DNA from: CAZQFV01 sp964592645
Lineage (GTDB): Bacteria > Chloroflexota > Chloroflexia > DTKN01
Assembly (NCBI GenBank): GCA_964592645.1
Contig: CAZQFV010000023.1
Location: 1 to 63,813, forward strand
Length of the DNA: 63,813 nucleotides
Reading direction: 5' to 3'
Shown: positions 37,241 to 45,621 of the stretch, piece after piece
Layout: the number at the start of each line of letters is the position of its first letter
Position numbering within the stretch: position 1 is the stretch's first letter
Program-made: the position numbers and the translations under genes
Notes under the pieces: model-generated
What the model saw: the letters and a program-made list of their open reading frames with translations, nothing else
Databases searched by the model: none
Told to the model about the DNA's origin: nothing

Positions 37241-37551
37241 CCGTAGGAGCAGCAGTAGTCGGCCACGGCCTCCAGGTGTAGTTTGAAGGAGGCGTTGCCG
37301 GGAACGGCGAACGATTGGCCGGCGCGGAAGTCCTGCCAGTCGGCGGCTCCCGGCAGGAGCACCCGCATCTCCCCGGCCAGCACCTCCATCACCTCCGGCG
37401 CGCCGGTGCTGAACTCGTAATCGCCCGGCAGCATGATCCCCAGCGTCTTGCGCGAGCCGTCGGCGAAGAGGACGGTGCGGCTGGTGACCTGGCCGTTGAA
37501 GTAGACGTTGGCCTTCTTGATCACGGTGACGTTCTCGAAGCGGTCGGACAT
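37237..37551 (-). CDS. ppnP: Pyrimidine/purine nucleoside phosphorylase
   Basis: This 104-residue single cupin-like domain is of the PpnP (YaiE/DUF1255) family, which splits nucleosides with phosphate into base and ribose-1-phosphate. Matching motifs are FENVTVIKKANVYF, DGSRKTLGIMLPGDYEF, EVMEVLAGEM and the closing YCCSY. The length is standard. The ATG at 37551 is preceded by GGAGG; the frame continues upstream without a site. It is monocistronic with its own promoter. Confidence 0.9.
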   Translation of the reverse strand: MSDRFENVTVIKKANVYFNGQVTSRTVLFADGSRKTLGIMLPGDYEFSTGAPEVMEVLAGEMRVLLPGAADWQDFRAGQSFAVPGNASFKLHLEAVADYCCSYG

Positions 37552-37595
37552 TGGTTTTTTCCTCCACGGCATATTTGCGGCAAGTCGCCGCGGCT

Positions 37596-37623
37596 ATTAT
37601 ACCCGATGGCGGGCAGGATGCAA
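37596..37623 (-). promoter_or_regulatory. Promoter of ppnP
   Basis: TTGCAT and TATAAT with a 16 nt spacer. It overlaps one arm of the imperfect palindrome at 37611-37655. Confidence 0.65.
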
Positions 37624-37655
37624 GATGCAAGGCTCCTGCATCCCGCTTCCTGCCC
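37611..37655. repeat. Imperfect palindrome between divergent ppnP and degV promoters
   Basis: GGGCAGGATGCAAGATGCA on one arm matches the complement of the other arm (starting GGGCAGGAAGCGGGATGCA) at most positions. It covers the ppnP -35 region and ends 3 nt before the DegV-gene -35, so it could be an operator or a dispersed repeat. Confidence 0.55.
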
Positions 37656-37657
37656 AC

Positions 37658-37686
37658 TTGACACCGATCCTGCCCCCCTGTACAAT
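37658..37686 (+). promoter_or_regulatory. Promoter of the DegV-acyltransferase operon
   Basis: TTGACA and TACAAT with a 17 nt spacer, 41 nt before the DegV start. Confidence 0.75.
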
Positions 37687-37727
37687 GGAGCCAGGTTCCA
37701 AAACCAGCTACCATTCGAGGAGGTTCC

Positions 37728-38573
37728 ATGATCCGCATCGTCACCGACACCACAGCCGGGCTGCCCAGGGATGTCGCGGAGCGCTACGGCATCCCCATCA
37801 TTCCCCAGATCATCATCTTTGGCCATGACTCGTTCGAGGAGGGAGTCAACATCGACATCGCCACCTTTATGCAGCGGCTGGTGACGGCGAACGAACTGCC
37901 CAAGACGGCGGCGCCGCCGCCGGAGATGTTTGTCGAGGCGTTCCGCCGGATGCTGCAGCCGGGCGACACCATCTTTTGTATCCACCCCTCGTCCGAGGTC
38001 AGCGGCACGGTGCGCTCGGCCACCGTGGCGGCGCAGGAGTTCCCGGGGGCCGACATCCGGGTGGTCGACACGCGCACCATCGGCAGCCCGCTGGGCACGC
38101 TGGTGCTGCTGGCGGCGGAGTGGGCCGCGGCCGGGGAGCCGGCCGATACCATCGCCGCCCGGCTGCAGGACATGGTGGCCCGCTGCCGCGTCTACTTCCT
38201 GGTGCCTACGTTGGACTTCCTGGCCCGCGGCGGGCGCATCGGCGGGGCCGCGGCGCTGCTCGGCAGCATCCTGCAGCTCAAGCCGATCCTCACCATCCGC
38301 GACGGCCGCGTGGAGCCGTACGCCAAGGTGCGGGTTCAGAAGCGCGCCGTGGAGTACCTCAAGGATACCGTCTGCCAACAGTGTCCGCGCGACGGCAGCG
38401 GCTACCTCTCGGTGATGCACGCCGGCGTGCCGGCCGAGGGCCAGGCGCTGGCCGACGACCTGCGGGCCCGGCTGGGGCTGGCCGCTCCTATCCCGCTGCT
38501 CGACCTTCCGCCGGCCATCGTCACCCACGGCGGCCCGGGGGTGCTGGCGGCGGCCTTCTTTGCCCGGCTCTAG
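37728..38573 (+). CDS. DegV family fatty-acid-binding protein
   Basis: This 281-residue DegV-fold protein is of the FakB type, which binds a fatty acid and presents it to a kinase (FakA) for phosphorylation in some bacteria. Visible motifs are VTDTTAGLP at the N-terminus, PPPEMF with the K-T-A-x-P segment before it, IHPSSEVSGT, and the later DTRTIG and FLARGGRIGG. No FakA-like kinase gene is present in this window, so the pathway link is not shown. The next gene starts 9 nt downstream. Confidence 0.9.
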   Translation: MIRIVTDTTAGLPRDVAERYGIPIIPQIIIFGHDSFEEGVNIDIATFMQRLVTANELPKTAAPPPEMFVEAFRRMLQPGDTIFCIHPSSEVSGTVRSATVAAQEFPGADIRVVDTRTIGSPLGTLVLLAAEWAAAGEPADTIAARLQDMVARCRVYFLVPTLDFLARGGRIGGAAALLGSILQLKPILTIRDGRVEPYAKVRVQKRAVEYLKDTVCQQCPRDGSGYLSVMHAGVPAEGQALADDLRARLGLAAPIPLLDLPPAIVTHGGPGVLAAAFFARL

Positions 38574-38582
38574 GGGAAAACG

Positions 38583-39701
38583 ATGCGCGTCCGCCGGCTG
38601 GAGACCACGAAGCGCCGCGATGTCCGCCAGTTCATCGAGTTCCCCTTCCAGCTCTACCGGGGTTGCCCGCAGTGGGTGCCGCCGCTGGTCGACGACATGC
38701 GGCTGGTGCTGAACCGCCGCCGGCACCCCTTTTACCGGCACTCGGCGGCCGACTTCTTTGTGGCCGAGGAGGCCGGCCGCACGCTGGGGCGCGTCGCCGT
38801 GCTGGACAACCGCCTCTACAACCAGTACCACGGCACGGCCAAGGCCTTTTTCTACTACTTTGACTGTGTCGAGGACGCAGACGTCGCGCGGGCCCTGTTC
38901 GTCGCCGCCGACGACTGGGCCCGCGCCCGGGGGCTGACGCACATGGAGGGCGCCTGGGGTTTCCTGGAAGGGGAAGGCATCGGCGTGCTGGTGGAAGGGT
39001 TCGAGCACCGGCCGGCTATCGGCATCCCCTATAACTACCCCTATTACGATGCCCTGCTCACCGCGGCCGGCTTTCGGCGCAAGACCGATTATTACTCCGG
39101 CTACCTCCCCGGCGATGTGGAGATCGATCCGCGCTTCTACCAGGTGGCCGAGAAGGTCAAGGCGCAGCGCGGCTTCCGCATCCGGTCGTTCAGCAGCCGG
39201 AGCGAACTGCGCCGCTGGGTCCCGCGGATCATCGATGTCTACAACCGCTCCTTCGCCGAGAACCTGGAGTACTTTCCGATCGGCCAGGAGGAGGGCCGGG
39301 CCATCTTCGACCGCATGATCACCGCCGCCGACCCGCGCCTGATCAAACTGGTGCTGAAGGGCGACGAGGTGGTGGGCTTTCTGTTTGCTTTCCACGACAT
39401 CTCATCGGCGCTGCAGCGGACCCGCGGCCGGCTGTGGCCGCTGGGCTGGATCGACATCCTGCGCGAGTTCAAGCGCACGCGCTGGGTGAACTTTAACGGC
39501 GTGGGGCTGGCGGCCGGCCACCGCGGCGTGGGGGCCAACGCCGTGCTCTATACCGAGATGGCCCGCAGCGTGCGCGATTTTCACTTTCTGCACGCCGATG
39601 TGGTGCAGATCGAGGAGCGCAACGCCAAGAGCATGGGCGAGATGCGGGCGCTGGGGGTCAGGTGGTACAAGAAGCACCGGGTTTACGAGCGGGATCTATG
39701 A
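38583..39701 (+). CDS. GNAT-like acyltransferase-fold protein, paralogue 1
   Basis: The 372-residue protein has a GNAT-like C-terminal half and an N-terminal half containing FPFQLYRGCPQWVPPL. It belongs to the same family as the product at 62534, sharing the opening (F-P-x-x-L-Y-R-G-x-P-x-W-x-P-P-L), a middle DYYxxY segment, and the NRSFAENLEYFP/NEAWANNWGFLP segment. The family is common but functionally unassigned; N-acyl transfer is inferred from the fold only. It is co-transcribed with the DegV-type lipid-binding gene, which hints at lipid or acyl metabolism. Confidence 0.72.
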   Translation: MRVRRLETTKRRDVRQFIEFPFQLYRGCPQWVPPLVDDMRLVLNRRRHPFYRHSAADFFVAEEAGRTLGRVAVLDNRLYNQYHGTAKAFFYYFDCVEDADVARALFVAADDWARARGLTHMEGAWGFLEGEGIGVLVEGFEHRPAIGIPYNYPYYDALLTAAGFRRKTDYYSGYLPGDVEIDPRFYQVAEKVKAQRGFRIRSFSSRSELRRWVPRIIDVYNRSFAENLEYFPIGQEEGRAIFDRMITAADPRLIKLVLKGDEVVGFLFAFHDISSALQRTRGRLWPLGWIDILREFKRTRWVNFNGVGLAAGHRGVGANAVLYTEMARSVRDFHFLHADVVQIEERNAKSMGEMRALGVRWYKKHRVYERDL

Positions 39702-39744
39702 GGGGGGGCAGGATGCGGGAATCTTGCCTCTTGCTTCTTCCCTG

Positions 39745-42297
39745 CTAGCGCGCCGGCCCCGGGCTGGGGGCCGCCCCCTTCTTGGGCAGCAGCCCCTCGG
39801 GGACGATGCGTAGCCCCACGCGCCCCAAGGCGTAGGCGATCCCGGCCTGCAAGTTGGCCATGGTCACGATCCCCTCCATGCTCACCCCCAGCGAGACCAA
39901 CGTCTGGGCGACCTCGGCGCGCACGCCGACCAGGGCGACCTCGGCCCCCAGCAGACGGGCGGCGTTGGCCGACTGGATGAGCGCCTGGGCCACGGCCGTG
40001 TCCACCACCGGCACGCCGGTGATGTCCAGGAGGATGACCAGGGCCCGCGTTTGGCGCACGGCGTGCAGCAGACGTTCGGTGAGTTGCCGGGCGCGCTCGC
40101 TGTCGATCGTCCCCACCAGAGGCAGGACCAGGATGCGGTCGTGCACCGGGATGACCGGCGTGGACATCTCCTGCACCTGCTGCCACAGGCGGCGCTGCTG
40201 TTCGTTGGCCTGGCGGAGGTTCTCCACCTGCTGCTGAATCTGGGCCAGGAAGCGGGCGTTCTCGATAGCCACCCCGGCCTGGCTGGCGAGCGCCTGGACC
40301 AGGGCGATTTCGTGCTCGCCAAAGGCCTTGGTCCGGTCGCTCTGTACGTCCAGCACGCCGATGACGCGGTCCTGGAAGAGGATGGGCACATCCAGCTCGG
40401 CCTGGGTGTCGGGGAGCTCGGCCACGGCCAGGTAGCGGGGGTCCTGGTGAACGTCGTTGACCACGACCGGCTTCCTGGTGCGCGCGGCCTCGGCCACCAG
40501 GCTTACGCCTTCGCGCAGTTCTATCCTGGTCTCTGCCAGGTACAGCCGCTGCCCCGAACTGCCGATCGGGCTGGTGGCGCGAAAGTCCAGGTGGTCCTCG
40601 TGGACGAGGGCGATGGAGACGAAATAGTAGCCGAAGCGGTTCTTGGTGATATCCACGATCTGGCGCAGCAACTCGTCCTGGTCGAGCACCGAGGTGATGG
40701 CCTGACCGACCTCGTTGAGCGCCCCCATCTCCCGGGCCCGGCGGAGGGTCTGTTCCAGCAGTTGGAAGTTGTACAGCGCGTTGGCTACCTGGGCGGCGAT
40801 GGTGGAGAAGAGGGCCAGGTCCTGCTCGTCGTAGAGGTATTCCTGTTCATAGCTCTGAATGGCCATGACGCCCAGGAGCCTGTCGGCCGAAATCATGGGC
40901 ACGCCCATCCAAGATTTGCTCAGCTCGCCAGACCGGGGGATGTTGTGCTCCAGCATCCAGGAGTTGCCCTCGGCCATGGTGTGCAGCAGGACCGGTTGGC
41001 GGGTGCGGATGATGTGCCCGGTCACGCCCACACCAAGCGGGCGGCTGGTGGGCGGCCGGCGCTCCCCGCGCTCCACCTGGTAGGCCATGGTCCATTCGGC
41101 GGTGCCTTCTTCGTGGAGGGCGATGAAAAAGTTGCTGGCCTCGAAGAGGCGGCCGATCTGCTGGTGCACCGTCTGCAGCAGGCTGTCCAGGTCCAGCGGC
41201 GCGGAGATGGCCTGTCCGATGGCGATCAGCGTCGACAGCTCGGCCAGGCGCTGCTCGCGTTCGTGGAAGAGGCGGGCGTTCTCCATGGCGACGGCGGCCT
41301 GGCCGGCCAGGGCCTGCGCCAGGGTGACCTCGCGCGGGGTAAAGTCGCGGCGCTGCCGTCCGTCCCGCAGCTCCACCAGGCCGACGACGCGGTCGTAGGC
41401 GATCACGGGGACCATGAGCAGGCTGCGCATGGACAGCTTTTCCAGCAGCGCGCGCTCGGCGGGGTCGGCCTGGGGGTCGTCGACCTGGACGACAGCCGGG
41501 GTGCGCTCGTTCAGCACATGGGCGGTCAGGGGAAAGTTGGCCACCTCTTCGGCGACCCCGGGCTCTTCCGGCGACCACACGGTGACCTGCCCGCGGAGGT
41601 AGGTGATCCAGGCCGTGAGCGTCCCTTTCTCCTGGTCCCAGCGCGAGAAGACGCAATCCTCGACGGCCAGGAGCCGGACCATCTGTTCGGCGAGGTTGCG
41701 CAGGATATCCTCCAGTTCCAGGCTGGAGACGATCGTGGCGTTGGCTTCTATCAGGGCGGTCAGGTCGCGGGTTTCCTGCCAGGCGATCTCGAAGAGGTGA
41801 CCGCCCTCGATGACCAGGGCGGCCTCGTCGGCCAAGGCCTGGGCGAGGGCCAACTCTTCCGGGGTAAAGGTGCATGGCCGATCCCGCTGGTATAGTTCCA
41901 GCAGGCCGACGGTGGTGCCGTTGACGACCAGCGGCACCATCAACAGGGTGCGCTGATCTGCCTGCTCCAGGTAGGCCCGTTCGGCGGGGTCGGCCTGGGG
42001 GTCGTCCCGTTGGACGCAGAGGATCGTCTGCTCCTGGAGCACGCGCCGGGTGGCGGGGTACTCGTCCAGGTGGTAGCTCTCGCCGACCTCGAGCAGTATC
42101 GCCGACTCGCGCTCCGGCTCCTGGGCATAGGTGATCCATGTGACGACCATGCCGGCGGCCGGGTCGTAATGGGAGAGCGCGCAGCTGGAAGCGCCCAGCC
42201 GCTCCACGATGTGCCGGCAGACTTGCTGCAGCAGGGTGGCGACCTCGGCGGGCCGGTCGTAGTGCTCTGGCAGTGGGTGCGGCTGCTTCTTTGTCAT
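39745..42297 (-). CDS. Four-GAF-STAS regulator (RsbR-like)
   Basis: The 850-residue soluble protein has four GAF domains (about 15-165, 180-340, 355-515, 530-690), a short coiled linker, and a C-terminal STAS domain (about 725-835). The STAS part resembles stressosome RsbR proteins: LDITGVPVVDTAVAQ includes the Thr positions that are phosphorylated in that family, followed by GAEVALVGVRAEVAQT. It probably integrates small-molecule or redox signals and changes partner-switch signalling. No RsbS, RsbT or sigma factor is adjacent. GGAGG precedes the ATG. A TATAAT at 42345-42350 without a good -35 is a possible promoter. Confidence 0.87.
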   Translation of the reverse strand: MTKKQPHPLPEHYDRPAEVATLLQQVCRHIVERLGASSCALSHYDPAAGMVVTWITYAQEPERESAILLEVGESYHLDEYPATRRVLQEQTILCVQRDDPQADPAERAYLEQADQRTLLMVPLVVNGTTVGLLELYQRDRPCTFTPEELALAQALADEAALVIEGGHLFEIAWQETRDLTALIEANATIVSSLELEDILRNLAEQMVRLLAVEDCVFSRWDQEKGTLTAWITYLRGQVTVWSPEEPGVAEEVANFPLTAHVLNERTPAVVQVDDPQADPAERALLEKLSMRSLLMVPVIAYDRVVGLVELRDGRQRRDFTPREVTLAQALAGQAAVAMENARLFHEREQRLAELSTLIAIGQAISAPLDLDSLLQTVHQQIGRLFEASNFFIALHEEGTAEWTMAYQVERGERRPPTSRPLGVGVTGHIIRTRQPVLLHTMAEGNSWMLEHNIPRSGELSKSWMGVPMISADRLLGVMAIQSYEQEYLYDEQDLALFSTIAAQVANALYNFQLLEQTLRRAREMGALNEVGQAITSVLDQDELLRQIVDITKNRFGYYFVSIALVHEDHLDFRATSPIGSSGQRLYLAETRIELREGVSLVAEAARTRKPVVVNDVHQDPRYLAVAELPDTQAELDVPILFQDRVIGVLDVQSDRTKAFGEHEIALVQALASQAGVAIENARFLAQIQQQVENLRQANEQQRRLWQQVQEMSTPVIPVHDRILVLPLVGTIDSERARQLTERLLHAVRQTRALVILLDITGVPVVDTAVAQALIQSANAARLLGAEVALVGVRAEVAQTLVSLGVSMEGIVTMANLQAGIAYALGRVGLRIVPEGLLPKKGAAPSPGPAR

Positions 42298-42381
42298 ACT
42301 CGCCTTTCCTCCGCTAGTGCCTGACTGGATGGGTTCCTGCGCACATTATACCACGGAATGCCTCCGCGCGGCCAGTCCCTT

Positions 42382-42446
42382 TGCATAGACCTATCGAGTT
42401 GGTGCATGGGAATTTCGGCTTAAGGCAGTATCGCCAGCTATGCAGG
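42382..42446. repeat. MITE-like palindromic repeat, copy B
   Basis: This 65 bp relative of the element at 18260-18325 begins TGCATAG and ends CTATGCAGG. The inverted ends pair less perfectly than in copy A. It lies 2 nt past the stop of the GabT-like gene and upstream of the GAF-STAS gene. Confidence 0.8.
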
Positions 42447-42448
42447 GG

Positions 42449-43729
42449 TCAGGAAGCCGGCCGCTGCTCCAGAGCCTCTTCCCAGATGTGCAGCGCTTCT
42501 TCCACCTGGGCCCGGGTGACGATCAACGGCGGCATCCAGCGGATCGTGTTGTCGTAGGGGCCGCAGGTGAGGAGCAGCAGGCCGCGCTCCTGGCAGGCCT
42601 GGCGCACGGCCTTGGCCGTGGGCTTGTCCGGCCGGCCGGCGGCGTCGGTGAACTCGACCCCCACCATCAGCCCCAGGCCGCGGACATCGCCGATGTTGGG
42701 GTGGCGTTTCCGCATCTCCCGCAGCCGCCGCCGGAGGAAGCGCCCCTGTCGGGCGCTGTTCTCGACCAGTTTCTCCTCCCGCAGGGTCTGGATCGTGGCC
42801 ACGGCCGCGGCGCAGGCCACGGCATTGCCGCCGTAGGTGCCGCCGTGCGAGCCGGGAACCCATCTCTCCATCAGCTCGCGGCGGGCGGCGATGCCGCTCA
42901 GGGGAAAGCCGGAAGCGATGCCCTTGGCCATGGCCATGATATCCGGCTGCAGGTCAAAGTGCTGGCAGGCGAACCAGCGGCCGGTGCGGCCGAAGCCGCT
43001 CTGAATCTCGTCGACGATGAGCAGGATGCCGTGCTCGTCGGCGATGGTCCGCAGGCCGGCCAGGAACGAGCGCGGCGGGACAACATACCCGCCTTCCCCC
43101 AGGACCGGCTCGACGAGGAAAGCCGCCGTCTCCGAGGGGTCGCTCTGCGTGACCAGCAGATGGCGCAGCTCGTCCAGGCAGAACCGGGCGGTGCGCTCGG
43201 CCGGCCAGCCGTAGCGATAGGCGTAGGGGTAGGGGGCGACGACCACGCCGGCCATCAGCGGCTGGTAGCGCAGGCGATAGATGGTCTTGGAGGTGGTCAG
43301 CGACATCGTGGCCACGGTGCGCCCGTGGAAGGAGCCCTGGAAGACGACGATGTTGGGCCGGCCCGTGGCGTGGCGGGCCAGCTTCACGGCGGCCTCGATT
43401 GCCTCGGCGCCGCTGTTGGAGAAGAAGAACGAGTCCAACCCGGTGGGCACGACTGTGCGCAGCTCCTGCGCCAACTGCAGCATCGGCTGGTGGTAGAGGA
43501 TGTTGGCCTGGCCGTGGATGAGCCGGGCGCACTGCTCCTGTGCTGCCCGGACAACCCGCGGGTGGCAGTGCCCGGTGTTGGTGACGGCGATGCCGCAGGT
43601 AAAGTCCAGGTAGCGTCGGCCGTCGACGGCGTAGATGTAGGCCCCCGCGGCGCGGTCGACCAGGATGTCGGTATAGTGCGGCCAGACGGGGGAGAGGGCT
43701 GCTGCCCCCGGGATATCTTTCGTTGTCAT
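42449..43729 (-). CDS. Class III aminotransferase, 4-aminobutyrate type
   Basis: This 426-residue PLP-dependent omega-aminotransferase most resembles GabT-type enzymes, which convert 4-aminobutyrate to succinate semialdehyde. It has the cofactor region SNSGAEAIEAA, FQGSFHGRT, the Asp of IVDEIQSGFGRTG and the PLP lysine in AMAKGIASG. Acetylornithine or other omega-amino substrates cannot be excluded. It is last in the run of minus-strand genes that includes both AORs. A small hairpin (ATGGGGC, TCT, GCCCCAT at 43751-43767) lies just upstream of its GGAGG site and might modulate expression. Confidence 0.85.
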   Translation of the reverse strand: MTTKDIPGAAALSPVWPHYTDILVDRAAGAYIYAVDGRRYLDFTCGIAVTNTGHCHPRVVRAAQEQCARLIHGQANILYHQPMLQLAQELRTVVPTGLDSFFFSNSGAEAIEAAVKLARHATGRPNIVVFQGSFHGRTVATMSLTTSKTIYRLRYQPLMAGVVVAPYPYAYRYGWPAERTARFCLDELRHLLVTQSDPSETAAFLVEPVLGEGGYVVPPRSFLAGLRTIADEHGILLIVDEIQSGFGRTGRWFACQHFDLQPDIMAMAKGIASGFPLSGIAARRELMERWVPGSHGGTYGGNAVACAAAVATIQTLREEKLVENSARQGRFLRRRLREMRKRHPNIGDVRGLGLMVGVEFTDAAGRPDKPTAKAVRQACQERGLLLLTCGPYDNTIRWMPPLIVTRAQVEEALHIWEEALEQRPAS

Positions 43730-43816
43730 CGTGACCTCCTCGTCACTGCAATGGGGCTCTGCCCCATAGCTCGCGTCTGTTTCACGGTTCGTGATGCGTG
43801 AAGACGTGGACCCGAT

Positions 43817-45196
43817 CTAGAGCGTGTGGTCCACTTGGGCCAGCGTGTCGGCCAACCTCTCCAATACGGCATCCATCTGCTCCTGGGTGATCAGCAGGGG
43901 CGGCTCCAGGCGCACGGTGTGGGCGCTGGTGAGGGTGCCGGCCACCAGCACGCCGCGCCGAAAGAGGCCGGCCGCTACCTGGTAGCCGATCTCGGGGCGG
44001 GCAAAGTGCAGGCCGATCAACAGCCCGCGGCCGGTGATGCCGTCGCCGTAGCGGGCCGTGTCAAAGATCCGGGGGTAGCGCCGGGCCAGCTCCTGTAGGC
44101 GCGGGATCAGGTAGCTGCCCTTGGCCGCGGCCACCTCCCACAGGCGGTCGCGCAGGGTCACATGGACCGCGGCGATGGCCGCGGCGCAGGCCAACGGGTT
44201 GCCCCCCGTCGTGGTGGTGTGGATAAAGGGGTTGGGCTCCATCATCACCTGCCAGATCTCGGCGGTCGAGCAAAAGGCGCTCACCGGCATAACCCCGCCG
44301 CCGAGCGACTTGGCCAGGGCCATGATGTCCGGCGCCACGTTCCAGTGGTCCACCCCCCACAGTTTGCCGGTGCGGCCCATGCCGGTCTGGACCTCGTCGG
44401 CGATCAGCAGGACGCCGTAGGCCTTGGTGATCTCGCGCAGGCGCGGCCAAAAGTCGTCGGGCGGGACGATGGCCCCGGCCTCTCCCTGGATCGGCTCCAT
44501 CAGCACGGCGGCGATGCCGACCCCCACCTGCCGGCAGATGTCCAGTTGGCGCTCGACGGCGGCGGCGTCGCCAAAGGGCACATGGTAGACCGGCCCGCCG
44601 TAGAGGATGCCGGCCGGCTCCCGGTAGTCGGCTTTGCCCAACATGCTGAGCGAGCCCATCGTCTTGCCGTGAAAGGCCTTCAGGGCGGCGATAAAGCCCG
44701 GCCGGCGGGTGTACATCTTGGCCAGCTTGATGGCCCCCTCCACGGCCTCCGTCCCGCTGGCGGCGAAGAAGCTGTACCGGATATCGCCGGGGGTAATCAT
44801 GGCCATCAAGCGCGCCAGGACGCCGCGCAGGGGGTCGATCAGCTCCTGGCTGGGCATCGGCGTGCGGTAGGAAAGCTGGGCCTTGACGGCCTCCACCACC
44901 TCCGGATGCGACCACCCCAGGTCCAGGAGCCCATAGCCGCCCAGGCAGTCGATGAACTCGCGCCCCAGGATATCGCGAAAGATGGCCCCGGAGCCGGTCC
45001 ACTCGGTGGCGGCCCAGTCGCCGGCCTCGGTCACCGACTTGCGGTACTCTAACCACCCGCGGTTGAAATACTCGGCAAAGTTGAGTTTGCTCTCCTCGAT
45101 GATCGCCTTGGCTTCCTCTTCGCCCAGGGCCGGCTTCCGCAGGATGTCGAGCCAGCGTTCGGTGTAGAAGAGGGCAGCGTTGTAGTCTTGTGTCAA
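43817..45196 (-). CDS. Class III aminotransferase, putrescine type
   Basis: The 459-residue PLP enzyme has the N-terminal extension typical of PatA/YgjG putrescine aminotransferases (TERWLDILRK and the segment up to DILGREFIDCLGGYG). It also has ASGTEAVEGAIKLAK, LKAFHGKTMGSLS, IADEVQTGMGRTG and the PLP lysine in ALAKSLGGG. The likely reaction is putrescine to 4-aminobutyraldehyde. Translation starts at TTG (45196), 6 nt after AAAGGAGG; an upstream ATG-initiated reading overlaps the ferredoxin gene. It directly follows the ferredoxin and AOR genes, so aldehyde made here could be oxidised by the neighbouring AOR. Confidence 0.82.
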   Translation of the reverse strand: MTQDYNAALFYTERWLDILRKPALGEEEAKAIIEESKLNFAEYFNRGWLEYRKSVTEAGDWAATEWTGSGAIFRDILGREFIDCLGGYGLLDLGWSHPEVVEAVKAQLSYRTPMPSQELIDPLRGVLARLMAMITPGDIRYSFFAASGTEAVEGAIKLAKMYTRRPGFIAALKAFHGKTMGSLSMLGKADYREPAGILYGGPVYHVPFGDAAAVERQLDICRQVGVGIAAVLMEPIQGEAGAIVPPDDFWPRLREITKAYGVLLIADEVQTGMGRTGKLWGVDHWNVAPDIMALAKSLGGGVMPVSAFCSTAEIWQVMMEPNPFIHTTTTGGNPLACAAAIAAVHVTLRDRLWEVAAAKGSYLIPRLQELARRYPRIFDTARYGDGITGRGLLIGLHFARPEIGYQVAAGLFRRGVLVAGTLTSAHTVRLEPPLLITQEQMDAVLERLADTLAQVDHTL

Positions 45197-45210
45197 GGAG
45201 AACCTCCTTT

Positions 45211-45609
45211 CTACGCCACCACCACCGCCTGCGGATAACAGTACTGTACGCACTGCGGGTTTCCCCCGCACATGTCGCAGGCCAGCGCTTGCCGGGTCTG
45301 CTCGTCAAAGTACATGGCCCCATAGGGGCAGGCCGGCACGCAGACCTGGCAGCCGTCGCACCGCCGGGGGTCGATGGTCAGCGGCTGACGCGGGCCGGCC
45401 CGGGAGATGGCCTGCTCCGGGCAGGCGGCGATGCAGGGCGCGTCGGGGCAGGAGAAACAGGCCATCACCTGGCAGTCGGCGGTCTGCGGATTCACCGTGG
45501 CGCGGATGCGGGCGCGCGACGGGGCGAACTCGGCGAAATGGGCGGCGGAACAGGCCAGCTCGCACAGGTGACAGCCGGTGCAAAGAGCGTTGCGAAATTT
45601 GAGCGGCAT
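45211..45609 (-). CDS. Ferredoxin-like protein with four [4Fe-4S] motifs
   Basis: The 132-residue DmsB/HycB-type electron-transfer protein has 17 Cys arranged in four cluster groups. These are CTGCHLCELAC, CFSCPDAPCIAACP, CDGCQVCVPACP and CDMCGGNPQCVQYC. Its gene lies 12 nt after the AOR gene on the same strand, which strongly suggests that it takes electrons from that enzyme. No signal peptide is seen, so it works in the cytoplasm. GGAGG precedes the ATG. Confidence 0.92.
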   Translation of the reverse strand: MPLKFRNALCTGCHLCELACSAAHFAEFAPSRARIRATVNPQTADCQVMACFSCPDAPCIAACPEQAISRAGPRQPLTIDPRRCDGCQVCVPACPYGAMYFDEQTRQALACDMCGGNPQCVQYCYPQAVVVA

Positions 45610-45621
45610 CGGTTTCCTCCT

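Noticed and set aside
37521..39395. Long minus-strand open frame (624 codons) opposite the DegV and acyltransferase genes
   Set aside because: It crosses two convincingly coding plus-strand genes and a promoter region; composition is typical of antisense frames.
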